A DNA stretch of 64,000 nt from Megamonas funiformis (GTDB lineage: Bacteria > Bacillota > Negativicutes > Selenomonadales > Selenomonadaceae), in contig NZ_CP048627.1 in assembly GCF_010669225.1 (NCBI RefSeq), forward strand, positions 496,001 through 560,000, given 5' to 3'. Of this stretch, positions 55,878-62,706 are shown piece after piece. Both the position numbers and the translations under genes were made by a program. The notes beneath the pieces were generated by a model. That model searched no databases. It saw only the letters and a program-made list of their open reading frames with translations, and was not told the DNA's origin. How positions within the stretch are numbered: position 1 is the first letter of the stretch; the number at the start of each line of letters is the position of its first letter.

Positions 55878-56385
55878 ATCCTTCAAAACTGTATTCAATT
55901 ATGCTACCAGATGGGCAAGAAACTTCTTTTCCTTTAAATAGTAAACCCGAAAAAGGAACGATGATACTACTTGCTATATTGGCATAATTTTTGCCACCTT
56001 TTAATTTTAAATCGCAAGGAAATTCTAAAATACTGCCATCAGCTAAGGTGATATTATTTAATTTTATGCGGATAATAGCACTTTCCCCAAGCAATCTACT
56101 GCCATGGATTTTAGTAATCATACCTTGAAGTTTTGTATCTTTAGGTAAAATGATTTCGTTGTTAACAACTAAATCTTGGTGAAGACGGAAGTTGATTAAA
56201 TCGTATTTATGATTAGTTTTACTGTCTAAATTATCTATATTTATTATTTGCATAGTAGTTTTTTCTGGTAAATGTAAATAAGTAGTAGTATTAGTTGTGG
56301 TATTTTGAGCATACGTTATAGAAGGTAAGTAAATAATACAAGATAAAATAATTATTAAAGTAAGAAAAACAGATTTTGGTGACAT
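55876..56385 (-). CDS. Small exported protein of unknown function
   Basis: This 169-residue protein has a signal peptide (about 1-26, cut near ITYAQN), a Thr-rich start of the mature part, and a beta-rich body: VVNNEIILPKDTKLQGMITKIHGSRL (about 75-100) and LADGSILEFPCDLKLKGGKNYA. The 'PKdTkLqG.i' and later hydrophobic, glycine-rich segment (IVPFSGLLFKGKEV) recall beta-barrel-like periplasmic domains in TrbI/VirB10-type proteins, but that resemblance is weak. AAAGGAATT precedes the ATG. A single-gene unit facing exoA. Confidence 0.7.
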   Translation of the reverse strand: MSPKSVFLTLIIILSCIIYLPSITYAQNTTTNTTTYLHLPEKTTMQIINIDNLDSKTNHKYDLINFRLHQDLVVNNEIILPKDTKLQGMITKIHGSRLLGESAIIRIKLNNITLADGSILEFPCDLKLKGGKNYANIASSIIVPFSGLLFKGKEVSCPSGSIIEYSFEG

Positions 56386-56462
56386 AAAAAATTCCTTTCA
56401 TATTAAAAAATATATTAACATTATAATAGATATATTTAATTAAGTTAAGATAATTATTTATA

Positions 56463-56491
56463 TTGACAGTATAATTATAGAATGATATAAT
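56463..56491 (+). promoter_or_regulatory. tRNA-Leu promoter
   Basis: TTGACA (56463-56468), 17-bp spacer, TATAAT (56486-56491), with extended -10 TGA: a perfect consensus, 24 bp before the tRNA. Confidence 0.9.
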
Positions 56492-56514
56492 ATTACTGTT
56501 GTTTAACACAATAT

Positions 56515-56601
56515 GCCGAAGTGGCGGAATTGGCAGACGCACTTGACTCAAAATCAAGCGTAGTCCCCTACGTGCCGGTTCGAGTCCGGCCTTCGGCACC
56601 A
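56515..56601 (+). tRNA. tRNA-Leu (anticodon CAA)
   Basis: The 87-nt gene folds as a class II tRNA. GCCGAAG pairs with CTTCGGC, the anticodon arm is CTTGA-CTCAAAA-TCAAG with anticodon CAA (reads UUG), a long variable arm follows (CGTAGTCCCCTACG), and the T arm is GCCGG-TTCGAGT-CCGGC. The discriminator A and CCA end (56599-56601) are encoded. It is preceded by a perfect promoter and followed by a terminator. Confidence 0.98.
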
Positions 56602-56612
56602 TTAGTAAATTC

Positions 56613-56645
56613 AAGGCTTTACGGGTTTTCCGTAAAGCCTTTTTT
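56613..56645 (+). terminator. Terminator after tRNA-Leu
   Basis: 12-bp arms AAGGCTTTACGG (56613-56624) and CCGTAAAGCCTT (56630-56641), then TTTT. Confidence 0.9.
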
Positions 56646-56817
56646 GTTGTCTAATTTTGAGTATATAAACTTTTAAATAATTCTATTTAATAATAAGAGG
56701 TCATGGCAAGAAAGATAAAGTCAATTATAAAAGAAAAAAATATATAGGTTATAATAAAATTTTTAAAGATTTAGAAGTAAAAATTGGTTTGATTTTTCTT
56801 TATAAGTAGAAATAAAG
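56646..56817. other. AT-rich gap with a possible gene remnant
   Basis: No intact gene is seen. A frame ending at about 56808 (translation ending KIFKDLEVKIGLIFLYK) lacks a start and a ribosome site and may be decayed coding sequence. Confidence 0.3.
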
Positions 56818-56859
56818 AAGCTATAACAAAAAGAGTTAAAACTCAAATTGTTATAGCTT
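56818..56859 (-). terminator. Terminator for the small minus-strand unit
   Basis: AAGCTATAACAA (56818-56829) pairs perfectly with TTGTTATAGCTT (56848-56859), with an inner GAGTT/ACTC stem. On the minus strand CTTTATTTC follows; on the plus strand no T-run follows, so it acts for minus transcription. Confidence 0.55.
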
Positions 56860-56920
56860 TACGAAGATTTATTCTTTGATATTATGGTAATATATTGCTT
56901 TTGATTTTTTATCAATATAC

Positions 56921-56986
56921 CTAGTTGGAATCAGGAAAAAGTATTTCAATAGCTATAATAAATAGTACAAATCCAACTATAAACAG
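56921..56986 (-). CDS. Candidate 21-residue membrane peptide (CTG start)
   Basis: The frame reads (M)FIVGFVLFIIAIEILFP followed by DSN and TAG: one hydrophobic helix with an acidic end. AGAGGTGAT, the same ribosome-site form used by other genes here, lies 5 nt before the CTG start. No ATG, GTG or TTG is available; an ATA precedes the CTG. A minus-strand terminator lies 60 nt beyond. It resembles tiny holin- or toxin-like or transporter-accessory peptides in size only. It lies just outside the IS left end and, before insertion, about 45 nt downstream of the micro-lipoprotein frame. Confidence 0.4.
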   Translation of the reverse strand: MFIVGFVLFIIAIEILFPDSN

Positions 56987-57059
56987 TATAAATCACCTCT
57001 TATAATAATCATTATTTATAATATAAGGCTAATTAAAATAATTTTACCAAATGTGCCGT

Positions 57060-57084
57060 AAAGCCCCGTGCTTTAGCACTGGGG
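57060..57084 (+). repeat. IS left-end guide and hairpin
   Basis: AAAG guide followed by an 8-bp-class hairpin with bulged T; a second larger hairpin follows at 57096-57130 (GTCCGAC/GTCGGAC). These are the predicted TnpA recognition structures. Confidence 0.8.
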
Positions 57085-57195
57085 ATATAAGGCACGTCCG
57101 ACGAATTTGCGTAAGCAATTGAAGTCGGACCATTTTATTTTGTATATTCATATGCTATCATATAACTACGAATAACAATAAAGGCGGTGAGATAA

Positions 57196-58302
57196 ATGAA
57201 AACCTATTGCTTTAAGCTATATAACTCTAAACGAAATAAAAAACTTCATAGGCAGATTAATGCGGCAGGTCTCATTTATAATCACTGCATTGCAATTCAC
57301 AAACGGTACTATCGTTTATTTAAAAAATCATTGCACAAATTTGTTCTGCAGAAACACTTAACTAAACTGAAAAAACGGGCAAAATTCAGCTATCTTAAAG
57401 AAATAGGTTCACAATCAGTACAAAATATAACTGAACGCATAGACCGTGCCTATAAGTTGTTTTTCAGAAATCAGAAGCATAATGTCCGTTCAGCTCCTCC
57501 GTCGTTTAAAAAGATACGTAAATATAAATCATATACTTTGAAAACGTCCGGTTGGAAATTATTGGGTGGAAATGTTATTAGAATTGCCAATCAGAAATAT
57601 CGCTATTTTAAATCGCGGGATATTGACGGAAAAGTAAAGACCGTAACCATAAAGCGCGATGCTTTAGGCGATATTTATTTGTATTTTTCCTGTGAAACAA
57701 ATGAAAATGAAGTCTTAACAAGAACAGGTGAAAGCGTCGGTTTTGACTTCGGGTTAAAGATATTTCTCACAGGTTCAGAACGGAAAAATATCATCTCTCC
57801 GCTGTTTTTCAAGCAGAATGCAAAATTAATTGTTAAAGCTAACCGCAATTTATCCCGTAAACAAAAAGCTTCTAACAATCGCCAAAAAGCAAGACTGAAT
57901 TTGGCAAGACTGCATAAAAAAGTAACGAATATGCGCCGTGATTTTCATTGGAAAACGGCACAGTATCTCACTGGTAAATATGCCTTAATCTCTATCGAAA
58001 ATTTGAATTTAAAAGCCATGCAGAAACGTTTCGGCAGAAAGATATCCGATTTAGGTTTTGCCGATTTTGTAAACAAGTTGAAGTATGAAACACAAAAGGC
58101 AGGTTCCAACGTTGTTGAAGTAGGAAATTTCTTTCCGTCAAGTCAGCTATGCAGTAATTGTGGCTATCAAAACAAAGAACTCAAAGAATTGAGAATAAGA
58201 GAATGGACTTGTCCAAAATGCGGTAAACATCATGATAGGGATTTAAACGCCGCTATAAATATAAAGAAAGAAGGAGAAAGAATTTTTTTCTCCCGCAAGT
58301 AA
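57196..58302 (+). CDS. tnpB: TnpB, RNA-guided nuclease of the IS200/IS605 family
   Basis: This 368-residue protein has an N-terminal basic helical region (LIYNHCIAIHKRYYR, about 26-40), a beta-barrel-like segment, and a RuvC nuclease. Catalytic residues appear intact: D184 in GFDFGLK, E268 in ISIENLN, and D347/D349 in HDRDLNAAI. A four-cysteine zinc finger (CSNCG...CPKCG, about 319-340) lies inside the RuvC core, as in other TnpB. Such proteins cut DNA next to a target-adjacent motif under guidance of an RNA from the element's right end. AAAGGCGGTGAG precedes the ATG. Base composition is richer in GC and codon use differs (AAC, CGG, CCG) from neighbours, consistent with recent arrival. Confidence 0.94.
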   Translation: MKTYCFKLYNSKRNKKLHRQINAAGLIYNHCIAIHKRYYRLFKKSLHKFVLQKHLTKLKKRAKFSYLKEIGSQSVQNITERIDRAYKLFFRNQKHNVRSAPPSFKKIRKYKSYTLKTSGWKLLGGNVIRIANQKYRYFKSRDIDGKVKTVTIKRDALGDIYLYFSCETNENEVLTRTGESVGFDFGLKIFLTGSERKNIISPLFFKQNAKLIVKANRNLSRKQKASNNRQKARLNLARLHKKVTNMRRDFHWKTAQYLTGKYALISIENLNLKAMQKRFGRKISDLGFADFVNKLKYETQKAGSNVVEVGNFFPSSQLCSNCGYQNKELKELRIREWTCPKCGKHHDRDLNAAINIKKEGERIFFSRK

Positions 58303-58440
58303 TAAATAAATATGGGCAGGGCGTTGTCCATTGTGGAGAGAACTCGTAAGACTGTCTTTTGATAGCAAGGTTCGTCAGTATCCCAGAATCCCCTAGCTTT
58401 AGCTATGGGGAGTACGTCAAGGATTGTACATATTTATCAT
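58303..58440 (+). ncRNA. Predicted omegaRNA (TnpB guide RNA) region
   Basis: For TnpB systems the guide RNA scaffold is the 3' end of the element and the guide is the flank just past the right end. The scaffold should include the conserved stretch 58303-58420 and may begin inside tnpB. The guide would start at 58421 (GGATTGTACATATTTATC). Ends are not determined by sequence alone. Confidence 0.5.
58386..58410 (+). repeat. IS right-end guide and hairpin
   Basis: GAAT guide followed by a hairpin matching the left-end one, with the same bulged T; TCAA follows 6 nt later. Confidence 0.8.
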
Positions 58441-58525
58441 CACCACAACCTGCAACTAATACACTCATTAAAGATAATATCATTACTAATATTATTAGTC
58501 TTGGGGATTTTAACTGTTTATTCAT
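58403..58525 (-). CDS. Micro-lipoprotein, its 3' end replaced by the IS
   Basis: The 40-residue frame begins MNKQLKSPRLIILVMILSLM and continues to a lipobox VAGC with Cys27, then GDDKYVQS. The last five codons (LTYSP) and the stop come from the IS right end. Removing the IS gives a 39-residue version ending VKLF instead, so insertion hardly changes the product. AAAGGAG precedes the ATG at good spacing. It could be a tiny entericidin-like lipoprotein or the start of a longer gene already cut before insertion; the empty-site stop codon favours a genuinely short gene. It follows the zinc-ribbon gene. Confidence 0.6.
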   Translation of the reverse strand: MNKQLKSPRLIILVMILSLMSVLVAGCGDDKYVQSLTYSP

Positions 58526-58550
58526 ATTAAAACTCCTTTAAAATTTATAA

Positions 58551-59531
58551 TTATTCGCCGAATAAATCATCAAAAAGACTGTCTACGCTATCGGAAATAC
58601 TGGAATCTTCTTCACCACTATCTGAAGAAATATCAGTATCTGCTGAAGGTTCAATTTGTTCTGTTGCAGTAAGTTCTGAGTTATTATCAAGATTAGAAAT
58701 ATGGTTTGTACCATCATCACTTGTATTAACAGGAGTTATTTGTTCACTAGCTGTACTTAGTGGGTCAATGACATTGGTAACAAATTCTTCTGGTGTTTGG
58801 ATATAGTCATTGGCAGAGTCTACTGTTTGATTGATTGTATCCGTAGGATCAATTGGTGCATTGAGGTCAGGAAGAGGACTTGTATCCGTATTATGTGGTG
58901 CAGCACTAGCTGTAGAAGCAGAATGGAGCATAGAACTAGCTACAGCACCAACAGCGGCAGCTGCTGCGTATTTACCTACATTTTTTAAAGTGCTATTGTC
59001 ATTATTTTGATTGGTTTGATTATTTGGATTAGAAGCAAATTGTTGATTGCCATGATTATTAGGATTTTGAGGGAAAAATGGTGCTTGAGGAGAAAAATTA
59101 TTAACAGATGGCGAAGGATTATTTTGTAGAGGCGCACTTTGTTTTAATATATCCATAGCCTGATACAAATAAGCCATAGCCATATAAAATTTAGCATTTT
59201 GATTGCCGAGTAAAGAAGATTTTTGAAAGTGATTGATTGCTTTAATATAATTATGTTGAGGATTGTTTATATCCATGTATTGTTGACCAATAGCAAATTC
59301 TTGTGAAGCCATTTGCATATTATTAGGATTTGGCATATTATTAATTTGTTGAGTTTGTTGATTATGCATATAAGGTGGCATAGTATTAGAATTTGAAGTA
59401 TTATAATTGATATTTGTTGGAGCCATATTTTGTTGTGGGGTAGGAATTTGTGAAAATTTAGCTCCGCAATTAGTGCAAAAAGCATTTTCATTAGGCATTT
59501 TAGCTCCACAATGAGTACAGAATTTATACAT
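58551..59531 (-). CDS. Zinc-ribbon protein with Asn/Gln-rich linker and Sel1-like repeat
   Basis: This 326-residue protein starts with a zinc ribbon C5-x2-C8-x10-C19-x2-C22. A low-complexity Asn/Gln/Pro/Met linker (about 30-80) follows, then a Sel1/TPR-like segment (YIKAINHFQKSSLLGNQNAKFYMAMAYLY, about 92-120). A second Asn-rich stretch leads to an alanine-rich hydrophobic segment (about 188-206), then a Thr/Ser/Asp-rich acidic tail ending DDLFGE. The hydrophobic segment might be a membrane helix. AAAAGGAG precedes the ATG. No family-level function is known to me. The micro-lipoprotein lies 26 nt downstream. Confidence 0.8.
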   Translation of the reverse strand: MYKFCTHCGAKMPNENAFCTNCGAKFSQIPTPQQNMAPTNINYNTSNSNTMPPYMHNQQTQQINNMPNPNNMQMASQEFAIGQQYMDINNPQHNYIKAINHFQKSSLLGNQNAKFYMAMAYLYQAMDILKQSAPLQNNPSPSVNNFSPQAPFFPQNPNNHGNQQFASNPNNQTNQNNDNSTLKNVGKYAAAAAVGAVASSMLHSASTASAAPHNTDTSPLPDLNAPIDPTDTINQTVDSANDYIQTPEEFVTNVIDPLSTASEQITPVNTSDDGTNHISNLDNNSELTATEQIEPSADTDISSDSGEEDSSISDSVDSLFDDLFGE

Positions 59532-59757
59532 ATAAAAAACTCCTTTTTATAAAATAAATTTAAATAATGGATAAATTTTTTATAAAAATACTTATTATAG
59601 AATTATTATGCTACTAAAAAGAGTAAATTCCCATGAACTAAATAGGTTGATTTTTTCATTGGTAGAGAAAATATATAAACATATTTAATCGTGATATTTG
59701 GTAATCTATAATTGTAAATAATAATAATGAATTTATTAAAAGTAATAGTGAAAAAAG

Positions 59758-59791
59758 AAGGTTTTAAAGTTAGTCTTTAAAGCCTTTTTTT
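59758..59791 (+). terminator. Orphan plus-strand terminator
   Basis: AAGGTTTTAAAG (59758-59769) pairs with CTTTAAAGCCTT (59775-59786), one G-T pair, and is followed by T residues. No plus-strand gene precedes it; the gap 59532-59757 holds no other recognisable feature. Confidence 0.7.
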
Positions 59792-59846
59792 ATATTTGGC
59801 GATATGATAAAATATAAGCACGAATTTTAAAAATGGAGTGATATAA

Positions 59847-60338
59847 ATGGCAAAAGATAGTTCATTCGACATTGTATCTCAAGTTGATATGCAAGAAATG
59901 AGTAATGCTGTTAACCAAACAGAAAAAGAAATTTCTCAGCGTTATGATTTCCGTGGTAGTATTGCAAGCATTGAATTAGAAGATAAAGCAATTAAAATCG
60001 CAGCAGAAGATGATTATAAATTAAATGCTATCATTGATATTTTACGTGCGCGCATGGCTAAAAGAGGCTTATCTTTACGTTCTTTAGAACTCGGTAAAAT
60101 CGAAGATGCAGCAAAAGGCTCTGTTCGTCAAATGCTCACTATTAAACAGGGTATTTCTAAAGAAAATGCAAAGAAAATTATCGCTGCGATAAAAGCTACA
60201 AAATTAAAAGTTAATACACAAATGCAAGGTGAACAAGTTCGTGTTTCTGGTGCGAAAAAAGATGATTTGCAAGCAGTTATACAGACTTTAAAAGCTGGCG
60301 ATTTTGGTATTGATTTACAATTCATCAATATGAGATAA
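59847..60338 (+). CDS. yajQ: YajQ-family nucleotide-binding protein
   Basis: This 163-residue cytosolic protein matches YajQ/UPF0234 along its length: SSFDIVSQVDMQEMSNAVNQ (5-24), ISQRYDFRGS, KRGLSLRSLELGKIE, VRQMLTIKQGISKENAKKI and the end GDFGIDLQFINMR. YajQ binds nucleotides and in some bacteria senses cyclic-di-GMP. AATGGAGTGAT precedes the ATG. Single-gene unit. Confidence 0.95.
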   Translation: MAKDSSFDIVSQVDMQEMSNAVNQTEKEISQRYDFRGSIASIELEDKAIKIAAEDDYKLNAIIDILRARMAKRGLSLRSLELGKIEDAAKGSVRQMLTIKQGISKENAKKIIAAIKATKLKVNTQMQGEQVRVSGAKKDDLQAVIQTLKAGDFGIDLQFINMR

Positions 60339-60342
60339 AAAA

Positions 60343-60372
60343 TTAACCACCGTTTTATGCGGTGGTTTTTTT
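60343..60372 (+). terminator. Terminator after yajQ
   Basis: AACCACCG (60345-60352) pairs with CGGTGGTT (60360-60367), then a T-run. Confidence 0.9.
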
Positions 60373-60463
60373 ATTTATTTCTAACAGTGAAATTTTTCAT
60401 CTTTAAGGATTATGGAGTTTTAATATTTTTAGTAGCATAATAGTTGATAAAGGAGGAATAAAA

Positions 60464-60829
60464 ATGAACATATTGAAAAAAATTTGTTTAATAGGTTTAT
60501 GTGCATTTTCGGTAATATTTTGTGAAGCGATAATACCTATGCAATCAGCTTATGCTTATCAAGAAAATATTTCTCGTGGATATGAATTAATTGAAGGAAC
60601 ATGGCAAGGTAGAGATGGCAGTATAATGAGTATAACGGATAGAGGTTTTGGTAAAGCTCCATATAGTGTAAGAAGTGTATCCAATGATGGCAATTATACA
60701 GTTGTTACTATTAGTGTAAATGGTGGACGTAGTATAAATACTTTAACTTTTGACAATAACAATCCTAATTATATGATGTTAAATAATGTATCTACAGGAT
60801 ATTCAGCAGATTATGTTAGAGTTGGATAA
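60464..60829 (+). CDS. Small exported protein, unknown
   Basis: This 121-residue protein has a signal peptide (about 1-32, cut near AYAYQ) and a mature part of about 90 residues containing LIEGTWQGRDGSIMSIT and VSTGYSADYVRVG. The body looks like a small beta-barrel (lipocalin/META-like 'GTW' start), which is a guess. AAGGAGGAAT precedes the ATG. It lies between two terminators. A second exported unknown follows. Confidence 0.72.
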   Translation: MNILKKICLIGLCAFSVIFCEAIIPMQSAYAYQENISRGYELIEGTWQGRDGSIMSITDRGFGKAPYSVRSVSNDGNYTVVTISVNGGRSINTLTFDNNNPNYMMLNNVSTGYSADYVRVG

Positions 60830-60838
60830 ATGAAAGAT

Positions 60839-60878
60839 AAAACCACTATTTTAATATTTAAATAGTGGTTTTGTTTTG
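60839..60878 (+). terminator. Terminator after the small exported protein
   Basis: AAAACCACTATTT (60840-60852) pairs perfectly with AAATAGTGGTTTT (60861-60873), followed by GTTTT. Confidence 0.85.
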
Positions 60879-61019
60879 AGAATAAAGCAGGACTAATAAT
60901 ATTTATTTAGTACATAATAGTATAAAAAAATATATAAATTGTCCTTTGAGGATAAGGATTTTTTAGAGATATATAGTATAGTAAAAGCAGAAATTATAAA
61001 TTATAAGGGAGGCATAATC

Positions 61020-61598
61020 ATGAAATTTATACGTATTTGTTTATTAGTTTGTGGCTTGATGTTAGCCTTTGTCGGAGTAACATATGCAAGCTCATTTTCT
61101 GTTTCCGCAGATAAATATGGAAAAGTAGAAGGCAATGGCATAGAATTTAGTTTTCCAGAAAATAATAATACCATTCAAATTGCATTCTTAACAAAAGATA
61201 ATGAAAGATATTTAATTGTAGGTAAATATGGAGAACCTATTTATGCAGCCAAAATACCAAATGTAAAATATGTAAGAGTAAAGCAAGTATATGATACAGA
61301 AACAGGAAAATATGCTTATATTATATCGGGAAGTATAAATAGTATGGGGGATTCAGATTTGTCGCTTTTGATGGGTTATGATGAACAAAAAGAGGCATGG
61401 CAACTATATGTAAATCCAATAAATTATTATAATCCTTTAGGAAAATATGCTGAAGCAAATATATATGTAGAAAATGGAGAACTTATTTTAGCATATAGAG
61501 TGATGTCCCTACATCCAAAAGCACAAGAATATCATTTCTTCTGGGACGAAAATAGCAATTGGTTCGGCTATAAAGATTATGGAATAGTTCAACATTAA
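61020..61598 (+). CDS. Exported protein, unknown
   Basis: This 192-residue protein has a signal peptide (about 1-24, cut near TYASSF). The mature part includes YGKVEGNGIEFSFPENNN and YVRVKQVYDTETGKYAYIISG. Mostly beta-like; no family recognised. The frame is open for 27 codons upstream, but ATG 61020 has AGGGAGGC at good spacing and yields the signal peptide, so it was chosen. Own terminator follows. Confidence 0.75.
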   Translation: MKFIRICLLVCGLMLAFVGVTYASSFSVSADKYGKVEGNGIEFSFPENNNTIQIAFLTKDNERYLIVGKYGEPIYAAKIPNVKYVRVKQVYDTETGKYAYIISGSINSMGDSDLSLLMGYDEQKEAWQLYVNPINYYNPLGKYAEANIYVENGELILAYRVMSLHPKAQEYHFFWDENSNWFGYKDYGIVQH

Positions 61599-61620
61599 TT
61601 TTTAAATTAATATATTAAGA

Positions 61621-61669
61621 AAAAGGCTTGATTTAATAGTTGATAAAATTATTAAGTCAAGCCTTTTAT
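61621..61669 (+). terminator. Terminator after the exported protein
   Basis: AAAAGGCTTGATTTAATA (from 61621) pairs with TATTAAGTCAAGCCTTTT, one G-T pair, with a short T-rich tail. Confidence 0.75.
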
Positions 61670-61781
61670 AATGGTTTATTTAATATACATATGGGTTTTT
61701 TTCATAAATGATTTAATTTTTTATATTAATAAATATTGGTATAATTAGAGATGATTTGATAATATTTTGTAGGTGATTATA

Positions 61782-62675
61782 ATGTCAGAAATAAAGTTAT
61801 TTAGTATAAAGAATGATGTAAAACAATTAATACCATCAGAAGTTTTATTAGAAAAAGAGTTGCAAAATTTAATAGAAGATAATATGGAAAAATTCTTTGG
61901 TGTTCGATTTTTAAAAAGCGAATATGTTATAACTAATGGAAGAATGGATAGCATAGGAATTGATGAAAATAATTGCCCTGTAATTGTAGAGTATAAGCGT
62001 AGTAGTAATGAAAATATTATAAATCAAGGATTGTTTTATTTAGATTGGCTTTTAGACCATAAAGATGCTTTTCATATGTTAGTTGCCGAAAAATATGGTT
62101 ATGAATATGTGAAAAATATTGATTGGTCTGCACCATGTGTTATTTGTATTGCGAGTAATTTTACACGATACGATATACATGCTATTAATCAAATGCAAAA
62201 AAATATAAAATTAGTAAAGTATAAGAAATATAGTAATGATTTGATTTTATTTGAGCATTTAAATTCACCAAAAGTAGAAAATATTGTTCATCAAAAAGAT
62301 TTGATTAGTAGGAAAAATAATAATTATAAAACTCATGTAGAAAAATTAAAAACTGTTTCAGAAAAAATAAATATATTATATGATTCTATTTGTAATTATA
62401 TAGAATCTCTAGGTGATGATATAGAGTCTAACCAATTAAAATATTATTTAGCATATAAAAAAGTTCAAAATATGGCATGTATTGAAGTTTATAATAAATA
62501 TGTTGCCATTTATTTAAAATTAAATCCTGATAAGATTAAATTAGAAGAAGGATTTACTAGAGATATGAGAAATATAGGGCATTATGGAACTGGCGATTTA
62601 GAAATAATTATTAAAGATGAACAAAGTTTTGAAAAGGCTAAAAGTTTAATAGAAAAAGCGTATAATGAAATGTAA
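61782..62675 (+). CDS. PD-(D/E)xK nuclease-like protein with DUF5655 domain
   Basis: This 297-residue protein begins with a NucS/DUF91-like nuclease fold: D56 in GRMDSIGID, E70-x-K72 in VIVEYKR and a following Q82, the order expected of PD-(D/E)xK enzymes. The C-terminal part (about 190-297) carries a DUF5655-type domain, recognised by FTRDMRNIGHYGTGDLEIII and EKAKSLIEKAYNEM. Family members are predicted nucleases of unknown role, some near restriction or defence genes. No partner gene is beside it here. The ATG follows AGGTGAT; a GTG three codons earlier lies in the ribosome site. Confidence 0.8.
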   Translation: MSEIKLFSIKNDVKQLIPSEVLLEKELQNLIEDNMEKFFGVRFLKSEYVITNGRMDSIGIDENNCPVIVEYKRSSNENIINQGLFYLDWLLDHKDAFHMLVAEKYGYEYVKNIDWSAPCVICIASNFTRYDIHAINQMQKNIKLVKYKKYSNDLILFEHLNSPKVENIVHQKDLISRKNNNYKTHVEKLKTVSEKINILYDSICNYIESLGDDIESNQLKYYLAYKKVQNMACIEVYNKYVAIYLKLNPDKIKLEEGFTRDMRNIGHYGTGDLEIIIKDEQSFEKAKSLIEKAYNEM

Positions 62676-62706
62676 AAGCAGGTAAATAATACCTGCTTTT
62701 CTTATT
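62674..62706. terminator. Bidirectional terminator between convergent genes
   Basis: AAAAGCAGGTA (62674-62684) and TACCTGCTTTT (62690-62700) form an 11-bp perfect stem between the nuclease-like gene and the 5'-nucleotidase gene. Confidence 0.85.

Larger units (their letters stand above)
57048..58420 (+). mobile_element. IS200/IS605-family element, IS608-like, tnpB only
   Basis: The element is bounded by TTAC (57044-57047) just outside the left end and TCAA (58417-58420) at the right end. Left end: guide AAAG (57060-57063) directly before a hairpin (57064-57084, CCCCGTGC-TTTA-GCAC-T-GGGG). Right end: guide GAAT (58386-58389) directly before a hairpin (58390-58410, CCCCTAGC-TTTA-GCTA-T-GGGG). 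Both hairpins have the same unpaired T. This matches the subterminal layout of IS608, where AAAG/TTAC and GAAT/TCAA are the guide/cleavage pairs. It codes only for TnpB, so movement needs TnpA from elsewhere. IS608-type elements make no target duplication. Confidence 0.9.

Noticed and set aside
57048-58420. CRISPR-Cas12-type effector
   Set aside because: The RuvC protein is only 368 residues, has IS608-type ends and no repeat array is nearby; it is TnpB.
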